Source: Phormidium tenue FACHB-886 (GTDB lineage: Bacteria > Cyanobacteriota > Cyanobacteriia > Elainellales > Elainellaceae). From it: DNA of 64,000 nucleotides. Shown piece after piece: positions 54,101 to 62,379 of the stretch. The position numbers were made by a program, and so were the translations under genes. Under the pieces are notes generated by a model. It did not search any database, had not been told where the DNA came from, and saw nothing but the letters and a program-made list of their open reading frames with translations. Each line of letters starts with the position of its first letter. Within the stretch, counting starts at the first letter, position 1. Location: positions 372,001 to 436,000 of the forward strand of contig NZ_JACXWX010000002.1 of the NCBI RefSeq assembly GCF_014764505.1. Reading direction: 5' to 3'.

Positions 54101-54222
54101 GAGCGCTTATTAACTAGAGGAAGATCTAAGCGATAATCTAAAGCGCCGATTGGCTTTGAGGAATTTCCCGCTAAACGTTGAACCGTCAGCTTTTCTGCTG
54201 AGGAGTGCTTGTTTGGCATCAT
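51130..54222 (-). CDS. Double L-type lectin plus CE3-like SGNH domain nested in RTX repeats (paralogue 3)
   Basis: A 1030-residue exoprotein. Residues 1-85 are Lys/Ser/Arg-rich (KHSAKSKRSKRRKQSKRAR) with no signal peptide. Two L-type lectin domains follow, about 88-315 and 335-560 (each with GSAFV, RFKFRLSG or RFQFRLSG, NGGSGMVFMLQND, LAIEFDTF or LALEFDTY, NNHVSLL or NNHISLL, WIDYD). RTX repeats ([27 protein letters not shown]) run to VSYAYSPNAIAADLSQGIAG. The SGNH domain has MPLGDSITLG with Ser near 656, GGYRAVLS, DKDNEGHGGKTID, VLLMAGTNN and TSNVHPNDSGY with His but no Asp at minus three or minus four. RTX resumes at SIENLIGSVYNDSFSG. It is the first of the three tandem genes and the only one with two lectin domains. 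The altered DxxH raises doubt about full esterase activity. Confidence 0.86.
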   Translation of the reverse strand: MMPNKHSSAEKLTVQRLAGNSSKPIGALDYRLDLPLVNKRSKAHAEAIQPFESKNSKNKHSAKSKRSKRRKQSKRARLFRAAEDSSIRFDNFSDVSQLMLNGSSSRSGDVLRLTPTQEDKAGSAFVKTPYRVDANTSFKTRFKFRLSGGNGTNGGSGMVFMLQNDGAANQALGGTGSKEGYGDIRKSLAIEFDTFKSGTWDSSNNHVSLLRDGDVTKPLANANLSTSTLDLNSGKSINTWIDYDSVSDRLSVFMSTGNTQPATAVLTSKIDLQSVVGTQAFAGFSAGTGGNINNQDIESWEFVAFSPAPTPVPAPSPSIPSSGNTGFSYSDFTDKSNLTLNGNAVKTASPVLRLTPDLSNQAGSAFVNTPFSFDANTSFSTRFQFRLSGKDGTNGGSGMVFMLQNDDRLNPLNALGGSGGQQGYGSGQTQSPYTTFAIRRSLALEFDTYNSGSWDGSNNHISLLRDGNVDKALATTNLPASLDLNSGSPLNAWIDYDGITNQLSVFLSTTAVKPTAAPSLTANVDLTGIVGSRAFVGFSAGTGGTINQQDIENWQFSTYSPTRTPTPNPNPGSIQGGNAAETLNGTGGNDEIWGQGGNDTVNGNDGNDLLIGGTGNDRLDGGIGIDTVSYAYSPNAIAADLSQGIAGRTARIMPLGDSITLGVSDDASLSNKKGSQPYLYTGKGGYRAVLSNKFQQNGLSIDFVGTQTGGTLVGDKDNEGHGGKTIDFLSSNISGYLNHANPDVVLLMAGTNNVSQDTPQIMANKLGTLVQQILDYSPDIKVRVASIAPRSDSNANAANAAAFNNLIPGVVASKKAIGRDVEFVDMRSETWGATKGLTLSDIVIGQTSNVHPNDSGYDKMGNFWFDSLNSTIGTAQGTYKVDQDTLVSIENLIGSVYNDSFSGNSSNNLLAGGYGSDSLRGNGGADTFFYQAASDGTDTIADFDGDDRFQLSASGFGGGLAAGVNLSGSAASTGVLVNGDNAISGDPTFLYSNGSLWFDLDGTGAGSRVEIAKLATRPASLSLSQLSIVA

Positions 54223-54700
54223 AGAACTAGCCTGTCTCCGGGATTCGGTTGCAGCAATGGTGGATAAAATTGAGGACAGCCTGATTAGCTCTCGGAAGCG
54301 TTTCTCTCGTCTCTTTAAGTGGGTTGATTAGTACGGTATGCCGTGTTTAGCAATCAACCTAAGACGAGCGCGAAACCGGTAGAAGCGGTGTCCCTGTCTG
54401 CATAGAGCTAGGAGATGCAAGTGTTGCTGTCGCAAACGAAGCAGATTCTGTCACACCATAACGAATTGGCCATTGATTCCATGGGGGATCTCAGGGCATT
54501 TACTTAGTCTTCACACTGCACTGCAGATTTTAATAGGACTATGTAAAGAGCAAAGAAAAGGGAAAACCGCTAGCTCCATCCTTTCGGAGCAACGCTTCGG
54601 AGCAACGCTCAAACGATAATTTGGTTTGTTCAGGCGCGAAGCGCTGCAAGAACTCGATACCCTAAGAAGGTGCAGGGTTTTTAGCGAGGAGTTTTCAGCC
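54223..54700. other. Gene-free spacer (478 bp)
   Basis: Upstream of paralogue 3 on one side and of pgl on the other. It holds a 13-bp tandem repeat TCGGAGCAACGCT (54584-54596 and 54597-54609) and nothing else I can support. The pgl ribosome site AGGAG lies at 54687-54691. Confidence 0.45.
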
Positions 54701-55420
54701 GTGAAGCGAATGATTGAAGTCTTACCTACCAAGACTGCCCTGATTGATCGCACACTCGAAATTGTATTGGAAAAGCTGCATTCAGCAATTGCTGAGCGCA
54801 ACCAATTTACAATCGCGCTGTCGGGTGGCAGTACGCCCAAGCCTTTGTATGAAGCGATCGCTGCTCAAGATTTGCCTTGGGACAAAATTCATGTCTTTTG
54901 GGGCGATGAGCGCTATGTGCCGCCAACTCACCCCGATAGCAACGAAGGCATGGCACGGCAGGCTTGGCTCAGCAAAGTGCCAATTCCAGATGCCAACATT
55001 CATCCAATGCCCACTGACGAAGCGGATCCAGCGGTGGCAGCCACCAAACACGACCAGCAGCTCCAAGCCTTTTTTAACGTAAAATCCGGAGAATTCCCGA
55101 GTCTTGATGTTGTTCTACTAGGTATGGGTGATGATGCCCATACGGCTTCGCTGTTTCCACACACGCCTGCACTGCAGGTACACGATCGCCTCATCACAGT
55201 GGGTAACAAAGATGGTCAGCCCCGGATTACATTCACCGTGCCGCTAATTAATGAGGCTCGCTGTGTTCTGTTTATGGTTGCGGGGGCAAGCAAGCAGTCC
55301 GCACTAGCGCAGGTTTTTGCTGAAGATGCTGATGCCTCAACTTACCCATCGCGGCTGATTCAGCCTAAAGGCCAACTGTGGTGGTTGCTCGATCAAGCGG
55401 CAGGGCAAAGTCTTGCTTGA
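54701..55420 (+). CDS. pgl: 6-phosphogluconolactonase
   Basis: A 239-residue enzyme of the oxidative pentose phosphate pathway that hydrolyses 6-phosphogluconolactone. Marks of the NagB/RpiA/Pgl fold are ALSGGSTPKPLYEAI near 43, HVFWGDERYVPPTHPDSNEGMA near 68, and LGMGDDAHTASLFPH near 146, whose His is catalytic. I chose GTG 54701 because the ribosome site AGGAG ends 9 bp before it; the ATG at 54710 is the alternative. No zwf or opcA is next to it. The end is normal. Confidence 0.93.
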   Translation: MKRMIEVLPTKTALIDRTLEIVLEKLHSAIAERNQFTIALSGGSTPKPLYEAIAAQDLPWDKIHVFWGDERYVPPTHPDSNEGMARQAWLSKVPIPDANIHPMPTDEADPAVAATKHDQQLQAFFNVKSGEFPSLDVVLLGMGDDAHTASLFPHTPALQVHDRLITVGNKDGQPRITFTVPLINEARCVLFMVAGASKQSALAQVFAEDADASTYPSRLIQPKGQLWWLLDQAAGQSLA

Positions 55421-55676
55421 GCAAACGCAGGATTGGACTATTCTTTGCTCATATGCTGAAGACGAACACGATTACAATGATGCAGGACTTACGCAGTATT
55501 AATGGCTAGCAGCACAGATGCCTGAAGCACTTGCGTAAGCCAATTTGCTTTGGGCTTGCCTAGCGCGTACCTGCCTAAAGGCAAGCTTAACTAGGCAAGC
55601 TTAGACCAAGCTTAGACAGAGACAATAGAAGTCTTGTTAGGTATGCGATCGAATATTTTGATGGGGGGAGAAGAGC

Positions 55677-56552
55677 ATGATCGTTTGTCCAAATTGCAAT
55701 CACCAAAATCCGGACGCAGCAACCCAATGCGAAGCTTGTTACACGCCGCTACCTGCGATGACGGCTTGCCCAAACTGCGGTGCATCAGTTCAAACTGACG
55801 CAAGTTTTTGTGGTCAGTGCGGTTTTAACTTGCAGGTGGCTCCAGAAAATCTAGAGAATGCACCGTTGCCTGCCACCATTTCTCCGGATTTTGAGATTCC
55901 CAATCTGCCGCCCGTGGAGCCGCTAGTCGCCCCAGAGCCGATCGCCCAAACACCCTCGCCATACAGCATTGCCAGCCCGGAGCCAAATTCACCTGCACCT
56001 CTACCGACAGAATCGCCGATTGTGGGAGCGCAATCTGCACCGCTGCCCGATGGCATGGAAGCTGGGCTGTCTAGCTCATCCGGTTCCCCGATACCACAAG
56101 CCTCCGAACCACTTGCTCCAACCTCTGCCCTGCCGCCGCCCACCGTTGCCCAAGCTCCCCCAGTGCCAAGACCTGCCCAAAACCTGGCTGGTTCAGCATC
56201 TATATCTAGTACCCAGCTCCAAACCCAGGTTGCTCGTTTGCTGCATGTCCAAACTAATACGCCGGTAGAACTACCCATTACCCTGACTGTTATTCACATC
56301 GGCAAGCCTAACGATCGGATTCCGCCTGATGTCGATGTATCTGGCTTTCCTAACTCGGAAATTGTTTCGCGCATTCATGCTGATATCCGCGTGGAGGGCG
56401 ACCTTTACTACATCGAAGATGTGGGCAGCTCTAACGGCACCTATATCAACAACGCGCCGTTGCCTACCGGCAACCGCCACAAGCTAAGAGCAGGCGATCG
56501 AATTGCGCTAGGAAAAGGCGATAAAGTCACATTCCTGTTTCAAATCACATAA
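55677..56552 (+). CDS. FHA-domain protein with double zinc-ribbon head
   Basis: A 291-residue cytoplasmic protein with a strong ribosome site GGGGGAG before the ATG. Residues 1-55 form a double zinc ribbon with paired Cys (CPNCNHQNPDAATQCEAC and CPNCGASVQTDASFCGQCGF). Residues about 60-185 are a Pro/Ser/Ala-rich disordered linker. A FHA domain fills about 200-290 (HIGKPNDRIPPDVDVSGFPNSEIVSRIHADIRVEG, then DVGSSNGTYINNAPL), with the residues that bind phosphothreonine. Such proteins connect Ser/Thr kinases to effectors. The kinase partner is not in the window. It stands between pgl and recQ on the same strand with wide gaps. Confidence 0.92.
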   Translation: MIVCPNCNHQNPDAATQCEACYTPLPAMTACPNCGASVQTDASFCGQCGFNLQVAPENLENAPLPATISPDFEIPNLPPVEPLVAPEPIAQTPSPYSIASPEPNSPAPLPTESPIVGAQSAPLPDGMEAGLSSSSGSPIPQASEPLAPTSALPPPTVAQAPPVPRPAQNLAGSASISSTQLQTQVARLLHVQTNTPVELPITLTVIHIGKPNDRIPPDVDVSGFPNSEIVSRIHADIRVEGDLYYIEDVGSSNGTYINNAPLPTGNRHKLRAGDRIALGKGDKVTFLFQIT

Positions 56553-56661
56553 TGCTTGCGTTTAATGCTTGCGTTGAGCAAGCGCTACTTCCCTCTCCAG
56601 AATGCGTTAACCAGCGGTAACTTTTGGGCACGTTGGCTGCAGTGCTTTGCGAGAATCAGGG

Positions 56662-58110
56662 ATGCATCTACACCCTTCTGCAGATTGGGATTTTGTCCGC
56701 GATCGGTTTCGACATATCTGGGGATATGACAATTTTCGAGCGCCACAGGGTGAAATTATCCAGAGTTTGCTAACGCAGCAAGATGCGCTAATTGTCATGC
56801 CTACGGGGGGCGGCAAGTCGGTTTGTTTCCAGCTGCCTGCGCTGTTGCGACACGGGTTGACTCTTGTAGTCTCTCCCCTAGTTGCGCTAATGGAGAACCA
56901 GGTGCAAGACCTGCGCCAACGGCGACAGCCTGCTGCACTACTGCACGCTGAGCTGTCTGTACAACAGCGCAAACGTACGCTCTGGGAGCTGGAAAACCAA
57001 AGGCTGCGGCTGCTCTACCTCTCGCCCGAAACGCTGCTCAGTCCACCAGTGTGGCAGCGCTTGTGCCAGCCCAACCTGCTGATTAATGGGTTAGTGCTGG
57101 ATGAAGCACACTGTTTAGCATTGTGGGGTGAAGCGTTTCGCCCTGCCTACCGGCGCTTGGGGGCTGCCCGATTGGCATTGCAGCAAACGCAGCCCGCCGG
57201 CGAAAAACTGCCGATCGCTGCGTTCACTGCCACCGCCGATCCACAAACTCAGCAAATCATCCAGCAGGGACTCCAGCTCAATCAGCCTCAGGTTTTTCTA
57301 CAAAACCCCTACCGAGCGAACCTCAGCTTAGGAACACAAATAGTCTGGACAGCCAGAGCGCGGCGGCAGCGCCTGCTGCGATTTATTCAGGAGCGATCGC
57401 AGCAGGCAGGGCTGGTTTATGTCCGGACTCGGCGAGAAGGCGAAGAACTGGCAAGCTGGCTCACTCAGCAGGGCTTTCAAACGGCTGCCTACCATGCTGG
57501 GCTCAACCCTGCAGATCGCCGTCGCTTAGAAGCAGACTGGTTGACAGGAAGCCTGCAGTTCGTGGTCTGTACGAGCGCCTTTGGGATGGGCATTGATAAA
57601 CCCGCTTGTCGTTGGGTTGTGCATTTTCACGCCCCGCTGCTATTGAGTGAGTATGTGCAGGAAGTAGGACGTGCCGGACGGGACGGCAAACCCGCCCAAG
57701 CGCTGACATTAATCAGTGAACCCACGGGCTGGCTAGATGCCTCAGACAAACAACGGCAGCAGTTCTTTCAGCGGCAGATGCAGCAGCAACGGCAGCAGGC
57801 ACAGGCGATCGTCCATCAGCTACCGCCACAAGGCAGCATCCAAAGCGCTATCCAGCAATTTCCCACAGGCGCGATCGCCCTCTCGCTCTTGCACAGCAAC
57901 GGACAGCTGAGCTGGCAAGACCCGTTTCACTACACGATTGAGCGGGCTGCCATTCAGCCCTCCTCGCAGCTCAAGGCTACTGCCCAGATGCGGCAATACC
58001 TGTATAGTAAGCGCTGTCGCTGGAGGTTTTTGCTGGACGCATTTGGGTTTGAGCAGGATGCTGAAGCGCTGGGGCAGTGTGGGCACTGCGATCGCTGCCG
58101 CAAGCCCTAG
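56662..58110 (+). CDS. RecQ-family ATP-dependent DNA helicase, short form
   Basis: A 482-residue superfamily 2 helicase from the ATG at 56662; an in-frame TTG at 56647 is an alternative. Motif 0/Q is FRAPQGEIIQSLL, Walker A is MPTGGGKSVCF near 48, DEAH is LVLDEAHCLALWG near 147, TATAD (AFTATADPQT) near 186, and motif VI is QEVGRAGRDGKPAQ near 334. The C-terminal zinc site is reduced to CGHCDRC at the very end. It lacks the winged-helix and HRDC domains of full-length RecQ, so it is about 120-250 residues shorter than E. coli RecQ. It probably unwinds DNA during repair or restart. It ends 14 bp from the convergent DUF3611 gene. Confidence 0.93.
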   Translation: MHLHPSADWDFVRDRFRHIWGYDNFRAPQGEIIQSLLTQQDALIVMPTGGGKSVCFQLPALLRHGLTLVVSPLVALMENQVQDLRQRRQPAALLHAELSVQQRKRTLWELENQRLRLLYLSPETLLSPPVWQRLCQPNLLINGLVLDEAHCLALWGEAFRPAYRRLGAARLALQQTQPAGEKLPIAAFTATADPQTQQIIQQGLQLNQPQVFLQNPYRANLSLGTQIVWTARARRQRLLRFIQERSQQAGLVYVRTRREGEELASWLTQQGFQTAAYHAGLNPADRRRLEADWLTGSLQFVVCTSAFGMGIDKPACRWVVHFHAPLLLSEYVQEVGRAGRDGKPAQALTLISEPTGWLDASDKQRQQFFQRQMQQQRQQAQAIVHQLPPQGSIQSAIQQFPTGAIALSLLHSNGQLSWQDPFHYTIERAAIQPSSQLKATAQMRQYLYSKRCRWRFLLDAFGFEQDAEALGQCGHCDRCRKP

Positions 58111-58124
58111 CTTGCCGATTTAGC

Positions 58125-58733
58125 TCACTGCCGATTCATCGACTGCAGCAGCCACAGCGTTGCCACTAAGCCGAAGAAGTGCGCCATGATCGTGTTTGTA
58201 TTGGCTTGCACCAGGAAAATATCGAGGGGCGTAATGAAATTGAGCGTTCCTCCAGAGAAGACAGCAAAGCCCTGTGCAGCAGATTTGCCGACTAGCGAAC
58301 CGACGATCGCCTGTGCCCCAAAAATACTAAGCAACATGCCAACCAGGTTGATCAGCAGTCCCACCCGCAGCGCTTGGATTAAGTTGCCAGGTCTTGGACG
58401 CCTTTGAGCATCGAGCGTTTTTAGTTTGCGCGAGAGGCGAGTGTAGCGAAACGCCCAAAATGCGCCTGCAAACAGGATCAGCAACCCCACAACCGCCAGC
58501 AGCAGCCCGATCCCAGTTTCAGGATTACTGACAGTGCGGATAGGAACGCCATTAGGACCAACTGCCGTTGAAGTAGCTCTGCCCAAGCCGGAGCCAGCAA
58601 ACGCCAGCACAATGCCCGAAATTACGCCTAAGACAATTTGAATCCAGAAGCTAGCCCAGCCTGCAATCCGAAATGACCCAGCCGCACGTTTGACCGCAGC
58701 AGGCAAAGAGTCAGAATACGATCGGTTTACCAT
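58125..58733 (-). CDS. DUF3611 family membrane protein
   Basis: A 202-residue membrane protein with four spans at about 22-45, 75-95, 123-145 and 178-197. LPAAVKRAAGSFRIAGWASFWIQIVLGVIS near 10-39, GIGLLLAVVGLL near 74 and FTPLDIFLVQANTN-like TPLDIFLVQANTNTIMAHFFGLVATLWLL near 167-195 are the DUF3611 pattern, which is shared by cyanobacteria and plastids. The function is unknown. It is convergent with recQ and lies 133 bp from the upstream CPBP gene's end on the same strand, so co-transcription is possible. Confidence 0.85.
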   Translation of the reverse strand: MVNRSYSDSLPAAVKRAAGSFRIAGWASFWIQIVLGVISGIVLAFAGSGLGRATSTAVGPNGVPIRTVSNPETGIGLLLAVVGLLILFAGAFWAFRYTRLSRKLKTLDAQRRPRPGNLIQALRVGLLINLVGMLLSIFGAQAIVGSLVGKSAAQGFAVFSGGTLNFITPLDIFLVQANTNTIMAHFFGLVATLWLLQSMNRQ

Positions 58734-58866
58734 ACTTCACCCATTCGGAGCGCCATTCAGATATCTATTGGGACTGCACGACTCCCATATCGCAACCCCT
58801 ATGGCGTAACGATAGCATTGTTTTGCTTTGTACTACAGCTAGCCTTAATGCCCGCCCTGAGCGACA

Positions 58867-59742
58867 TTAACCAAGTACCGCTTGTTTCGATCGCCAACTC
58901 ATGTACCCCGCTAGCAAACTCAGCAGCAGCAGTCCCAGGACGCCCGCCAAAGGATTGCGATCGATGCCCGTTATCCACTCTGGCACACGCCCTGTGTACT
59001 GAGCCAACTGCCCTACATTGACAATGTAGTAGGCCCAAACAAAGCCTGCATGCAGCCCGATTGGCAGCCCCAATCGTCCCAAAGAGGGCTCTCTACGATG
59101 CTGTAAGCGGGTCTGTGGTGAATGGGTCGATCGCTTTGCCCAAACCAGCGTCAGCCCCAGCAGCAGCAGACCGGGAAATTGCGGCGCTGTGCGGATAGCT
59201 TCTGAAAGCGGCTTGCCGAAGTGGAGGATGGCAAAGATTGCACTATCTGCCCACAGTGAAGTTTTCAGGCTATAGTCGCGCTGGAGTTCATCTAGCATCC
59301 AGCCCCGAAACACCAACTCTTCAATAAACCCTGTACCCAACCCCGTCAAGCTGCCTTCGACAACCACTTTGAGCACTCCCCATGAGAGAGGCTGCCACTG
59401 CAGCCAGCCCAACCAACCCTGCAGCAGAAACAGGATGAACAGGCTCGATAGCCCGATCGCCAACCCCTGCAGTAGCTCCATCCCATTCTGGCGAGTAGCA
59501 ACCAATCCATAGGTTTGCCAAATGTGTCGATCGCGATGTAGCCACCTGCCCCAGCGAGGAATCACCACCAGAAATCCCACAAATAGCAGCGGCATCGTCA
59601 GAATTGTCACCAGGTTTTGATCTTTAACCAGCAGCGCAATCGGAGCGGCGATCGGCAACCAGCAGATCACCAGGATAAGCAGCAGCGCCAAAATTCTCAG
59701 CGGTGCCGAATAGCAGGCTAACTTGGTAAATTTTGATTTCAA
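58867..59742 (-). CDS. CPBP-family intramembrane glutamic endopeptidase
   Basis: A 291-residue polytopic membrane protein of the CAAX-protease and bacteriocin-processing (Abi, CPBP) family. Motif 1 is EELVFRG with E141, E142 and R146. Motif 2 is AIFAILHFGKP with its His near 173. Around eight spans are present. Family members cleave prenylated or membrane-bound peptides, and many have no known substrate. The motif-4 region GLHAGFVWAY near 245 is also present. Nothing nearby suggests a bacteriocin or prenyl substrate. Confidence 0.9.
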   Translation of the reverse strand: MKSKFTKLACYSAPLRILALLLILVICWLPIAAPIALLVKDQNLVTILTMPLLFVGFLVVIPRWGRWLHRDRHIWQTYGLVATRQNGMELLQGLAIGLSSLFILFLLQGWLGWLQWQPLSWGVLKVVVEGSLTGLGTGFIEELVFRGWMLDELQRDYSLKTSLWADSAIFAILHFGKPLSEAIRTAPQFPGLLLLGLTLVWAKRSTHSPQTRLQHRREPSLGRLGLPIGLHAGFVWAYYIVNVGQLAQYTGRVPEWITGIDRNPLAGVLGLLLLSLLAGYMSWRSKQAVLG

Positions 59743-59865
59743 GATAAGGACTCCAGCCCAGCAGGAAAGATTCTCTGTTCAACCTATTAAAGCTTGTCCC
59801 AGCGGTATTAAAGCTTGTCTTAGCGTTGATTAGAATCTTTAGACTGGACGGCTAAAGCTAGTGCC

Positions 59866-60153
59866 CTACTCATCTGGCTCGATCGTGCTAGTCAGCCCGT
59901 GATTTTTTAATGTTTCGCAATAAAATTCTGCATGTTCTTGAGCACAGGTAATTACTAAAGCGATCCCGTTGGTATGGGCTTCCATCATGATGCTAACTGC
60001 CTGCGGCATCGTCAAACCGCTGACGGTTTGCATTAGAGTCTGCACAACGTATTCCATTGGGTTGACGTCATCATTGTGCAGCAGCACCTTATAGCGGGGT
60101 GCAGGCTTACGAACGGTGGATGTTGATCGCTGTTCAATCGTCTCGACTGCCAC
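59866..60153 (-). CDS. clpS: ATP-dependent Clp protease adaptor ClpS
   Basis: A 95-residue adaptor that brings N-end-rule substrates to ClpC/ClpA. The substrate-binding loop contains HNDDVNPMEYVVQTL with N27, D28 and D29. The rest, GLTMPQAVSIMMEAHTNGIALVITCAQEHAEFYCETLKNHGL, is the ClpS fold and includes the Met and Leu residues of the hydrophobic pocket and the ClpC contact region. Cyanobacteria have two ClpS types; this one has the canonical features of the first type. It stands alone, divergent from the propeller-RTX gene. Confidence 0.95.
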   Translation of the reverse strand: MAVETIEQRSTSTVRKPAPRYKVLLHNDDVNPMEYVVQTLMQTVSGLTMPQAVSIMMEAHTNGIALVITCAQEHAEFYCETLKNHGLTSTIEPDE

Positions 60154-60531
60154 AGGTCTGTTCTCTCCGTAAAGACTTATTCATTAATTGCTTTCTAGCG
60201 ATGATTCGCTCCATGCCTATTGTTACAAAAACTTATTAAGTTGCAACCCTGAATTTGGCTGTCTGCTTCAAGTAAATCCGTGTCTAAGGACGCAAATTCA
60301 GTAAACCTTGTATAAACTTGTCAGATTTAGCGTATTTCTGCTGTAAAGAGGGAGTGTATCTACTATTGCTAGGCGCAAGAATTTTATTCCTGTAAGAATA
60401 TTTGCTCGCTATAGTGTGACTATTGAAAAAATGGCTAAGCCCAATTACATTTAACGCTACAGAAAGGGTTTTTGCCTTTAAGAAACGTTTTCGAGCTCTA
60501 TCCCTAGCGTGTTTCTCACTCCAAAAAATCT
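60154..60531. other. Divergent spacer between clpS and the propeller-RTX gene (378 bp)
   Basis: AT-rich, with no gene or RNA that I can support. Promoters of both flanking genes should be in it. I see no clear -10 or -35 pair. Confidence 0.4.
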
Positions 60532-62223
60532 ATGAACGTTCGCCCCCTTGGTTCAGAGCTATCTATTAACCCAGTGACCTCTAACGATCAGACGCATCCT
60601 GCGATTGCCATCGATTCGCAGGGTAAGTTTGCCGTCGTTTGGGAAAGCGAAGCGCAAGATGAGGATGGAAACGGCATCTATGGTCGGCTTTATCGATCGG
60701 GTGGCGCACCGAGCGGCACGGCGTTTCAGGTCAACACTACTGAAGAAAACGACCAAACTACGCCTGTCATCGCCATGGATGCGGTTGGCAACTTTGTAGT
60801 AGCTTGGGTCAGCGATCGGCAGGATGGCAGCGGCAACGGCATCTTTGCTCAGCAGTTTGATGCCACCGGGCAACCCGTCGGCTCTGAGTTCCGGGTCAAC
60901 ACCAGCACGGATGGGGATCAAGAAGCTCCGGCAGTGGCAATGGATGCCAACGGCAACTATGTAATTGCCTGGCAAAGCGATGGGCAGGCCGATCCCAGCA
61001 CTATGGGAGAGGACTCAAGCGGCAACGGTATTTTTGCGCAGCGCTTCGATCGCACAGGTGCAAAAGTTGGCAGAGAGTTTCGGGTCAACACTACCACAGA
61101 CAACGACCAGAGTAATCCAGCGATCGACCTCAACAGCACGGGCGAATTTGTCATTGCTTGGGAGAGCGCTCGCCAGGACAGCGACGGCGAAGGAGTGTTT
61201 GCCCAGCGTTTTAATCGCGATGGCACATCAGCAGGGCTGGAGTTTCAAGTCAACACCGAGGTTGAGGGCGATCAACGCAATGCTGCTGTGGCGATTGATT
61301 CGCTCGGTAGCTTTGTGGTGGCCTGGGAGGATGACGAGCGGGACGGCGATGGCAGCGGCATCTACGCCAAACGCTTCAACGCCAGCGCCAACTCACGCGG
61401 TGAAGAATTTCGAGTCAATCAGGAAACTAGTGGCGACCAACGTAGCCCTGTAATTGGCATTGATGCGGAAGGATACTTTACAGTCGCTTGGGCAAGCCAA
61501 GAGCAGGACGGCGATGGGGAAGGCATCTTTGCCCGTCGCTATAACGCGAACGGTGTTGCAGAGGGCAACGAGCTCCGGGTCAACAGCGAAACAGATGACG
61601 ACCAGCGCGATCCGGCGATCGCCATTAACGGGGGCGGCAATTCTGCGATTACCTGGGTCAGCAGCAACCAAGACGGCGATGATGACGGCATCTTTGCCCA
61701 GCAGTACAGCACAGGCGAAGAAATTCCCAACAGCGGTATTGAAGGAGACAACCGCAACAATACGCTGCGCGGCACTTCGGGCAAAGACGAGATCAGCGGA
61801 CTGCAGGGCAACGATCGCCTCTATGGATTTGCCGGAGATGATGTGCTGAACGGGGGCACAGGTAACGATCGGCTTTATGGTGGGCGGGGGCGTGACCAGC
61901 TTAGAGGTGGAACGGGCAGCGATCGCCTAGAGGGTGGAATTGGCAATGACATGCTGTATGGAGAAGGCGATCCCGATCAGCTGGTGGGCGGCGGTGGACG
62001 CGATACATTTGCAATTGGCACGGCATCCGGTGCAGATACGATCGTCGACTTTCAAAAAGGGAGAGACCGGATCGGGCTGCTGGAGCAGCTTCAGTTTGGC
62101 AATTTAACAATCGTCCAAAGTGGCAGAGATACTTTAATTGGGGTAGGGGACGATTTAATTGCTACGCTAACCAATGTCCAGGCAGCAACCATCAATCGAT
62201 CAGATTTCGTACAAATCGGCTAA
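60532..62223 (+). CDS. Predicted seven-bladed beta-propeller fused to RTX calcium-binding repeats
   Basis: A 563-residue exoprotein without signal peptide. Residues about 14-400 contain seven repeats of about 50 residues. Each runs DQ--P-IA-D--G-FVVAW-S--QDG-GNGIFAQ-F---G---G-EF-VN, with conserved Trp and a calcium-like DxDGxG loop. The N-terminal [13 protein letters not shown] is the last strand of a repeat and would close the ring with the seventh blade. Residues about 410-490 are RTX nonapeptides ([36 protein letters not shown]). The C-terminal end ([24 protein letters not shown]) is the usual RTX cap that goes with type I secretion. Ligand and function are unknown; surface adhesion or calcium-dependent binding is likely. 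Confidence 0.85.
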   Translation: MNVRPLGSELSINPVTSNDQTHPAIAIDSQGKFAVVWESEAQDEDGNGIYGRLYRSGGAPSGTAFQVNTTEENDQTTPVIAMDAVGNFVVAWVSDRQDGSGNGIFAQQFDATGQPVGSEFRVNTSTDGDQEAPAVAMDANGNYVIAWQSDGQADPSTMGEDSSGNGIFAQRFDRTGAKVGREFRVNTTTDNDQSNPAIDLNSTGEFVIAWESARQDSDGEGVFAQRFNRDGTSAGLEFQVNTEVEGDQRNAAVAIDSLGSFVVAWEDDERDGDGSGIYAKRFNASANSRGEEFRVNQETSGDQRSPVIGIDAEGYFTVAWASQEQDGDGEGIFARRYNANGVAEGNELRVNSETDDDQRDPAIAINGGGNSAITWVSSNQDGDDDGIFAQQYSTGEEIPNSGIEGDNRNNTLRGTSGKDEISGLQGNDRLYGFAGDDVLNGGTGNDRLYGGRGRDQLRGGTGSDRLEGGIGNDMLYGEGDPDQLVGGGGRDTFAIGTASGADTIVDFQKGRDRIGLLEQLQFGNLTIVQSGRDTLIGVGDDLIATLTNVQAATINRSDFVQIG

Positions 62224-62379
62224 TCCAACTTTTTTGAAAGCAAGTGTAAAGCCCACAAACCCCGCACTTCCTGACATTCGCTAAGCTGTATCCCTCCTGT
62301 CATCCCTCCTCCCCCTCGACAGACTCACCAGGGGCGCTATGATAGACTACTAACGTGACATTTCTTAACGATCGGGCGA

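Noticed and set aside
24845-55440. A 17-base direct repeat (AACGCAGGATTGGACTA) at 24845 and 55424
   Set aside because: One shared 17-mer is about what chance allows in 64 kb, and neither copy has repeat ends or a mobile gene nearby.
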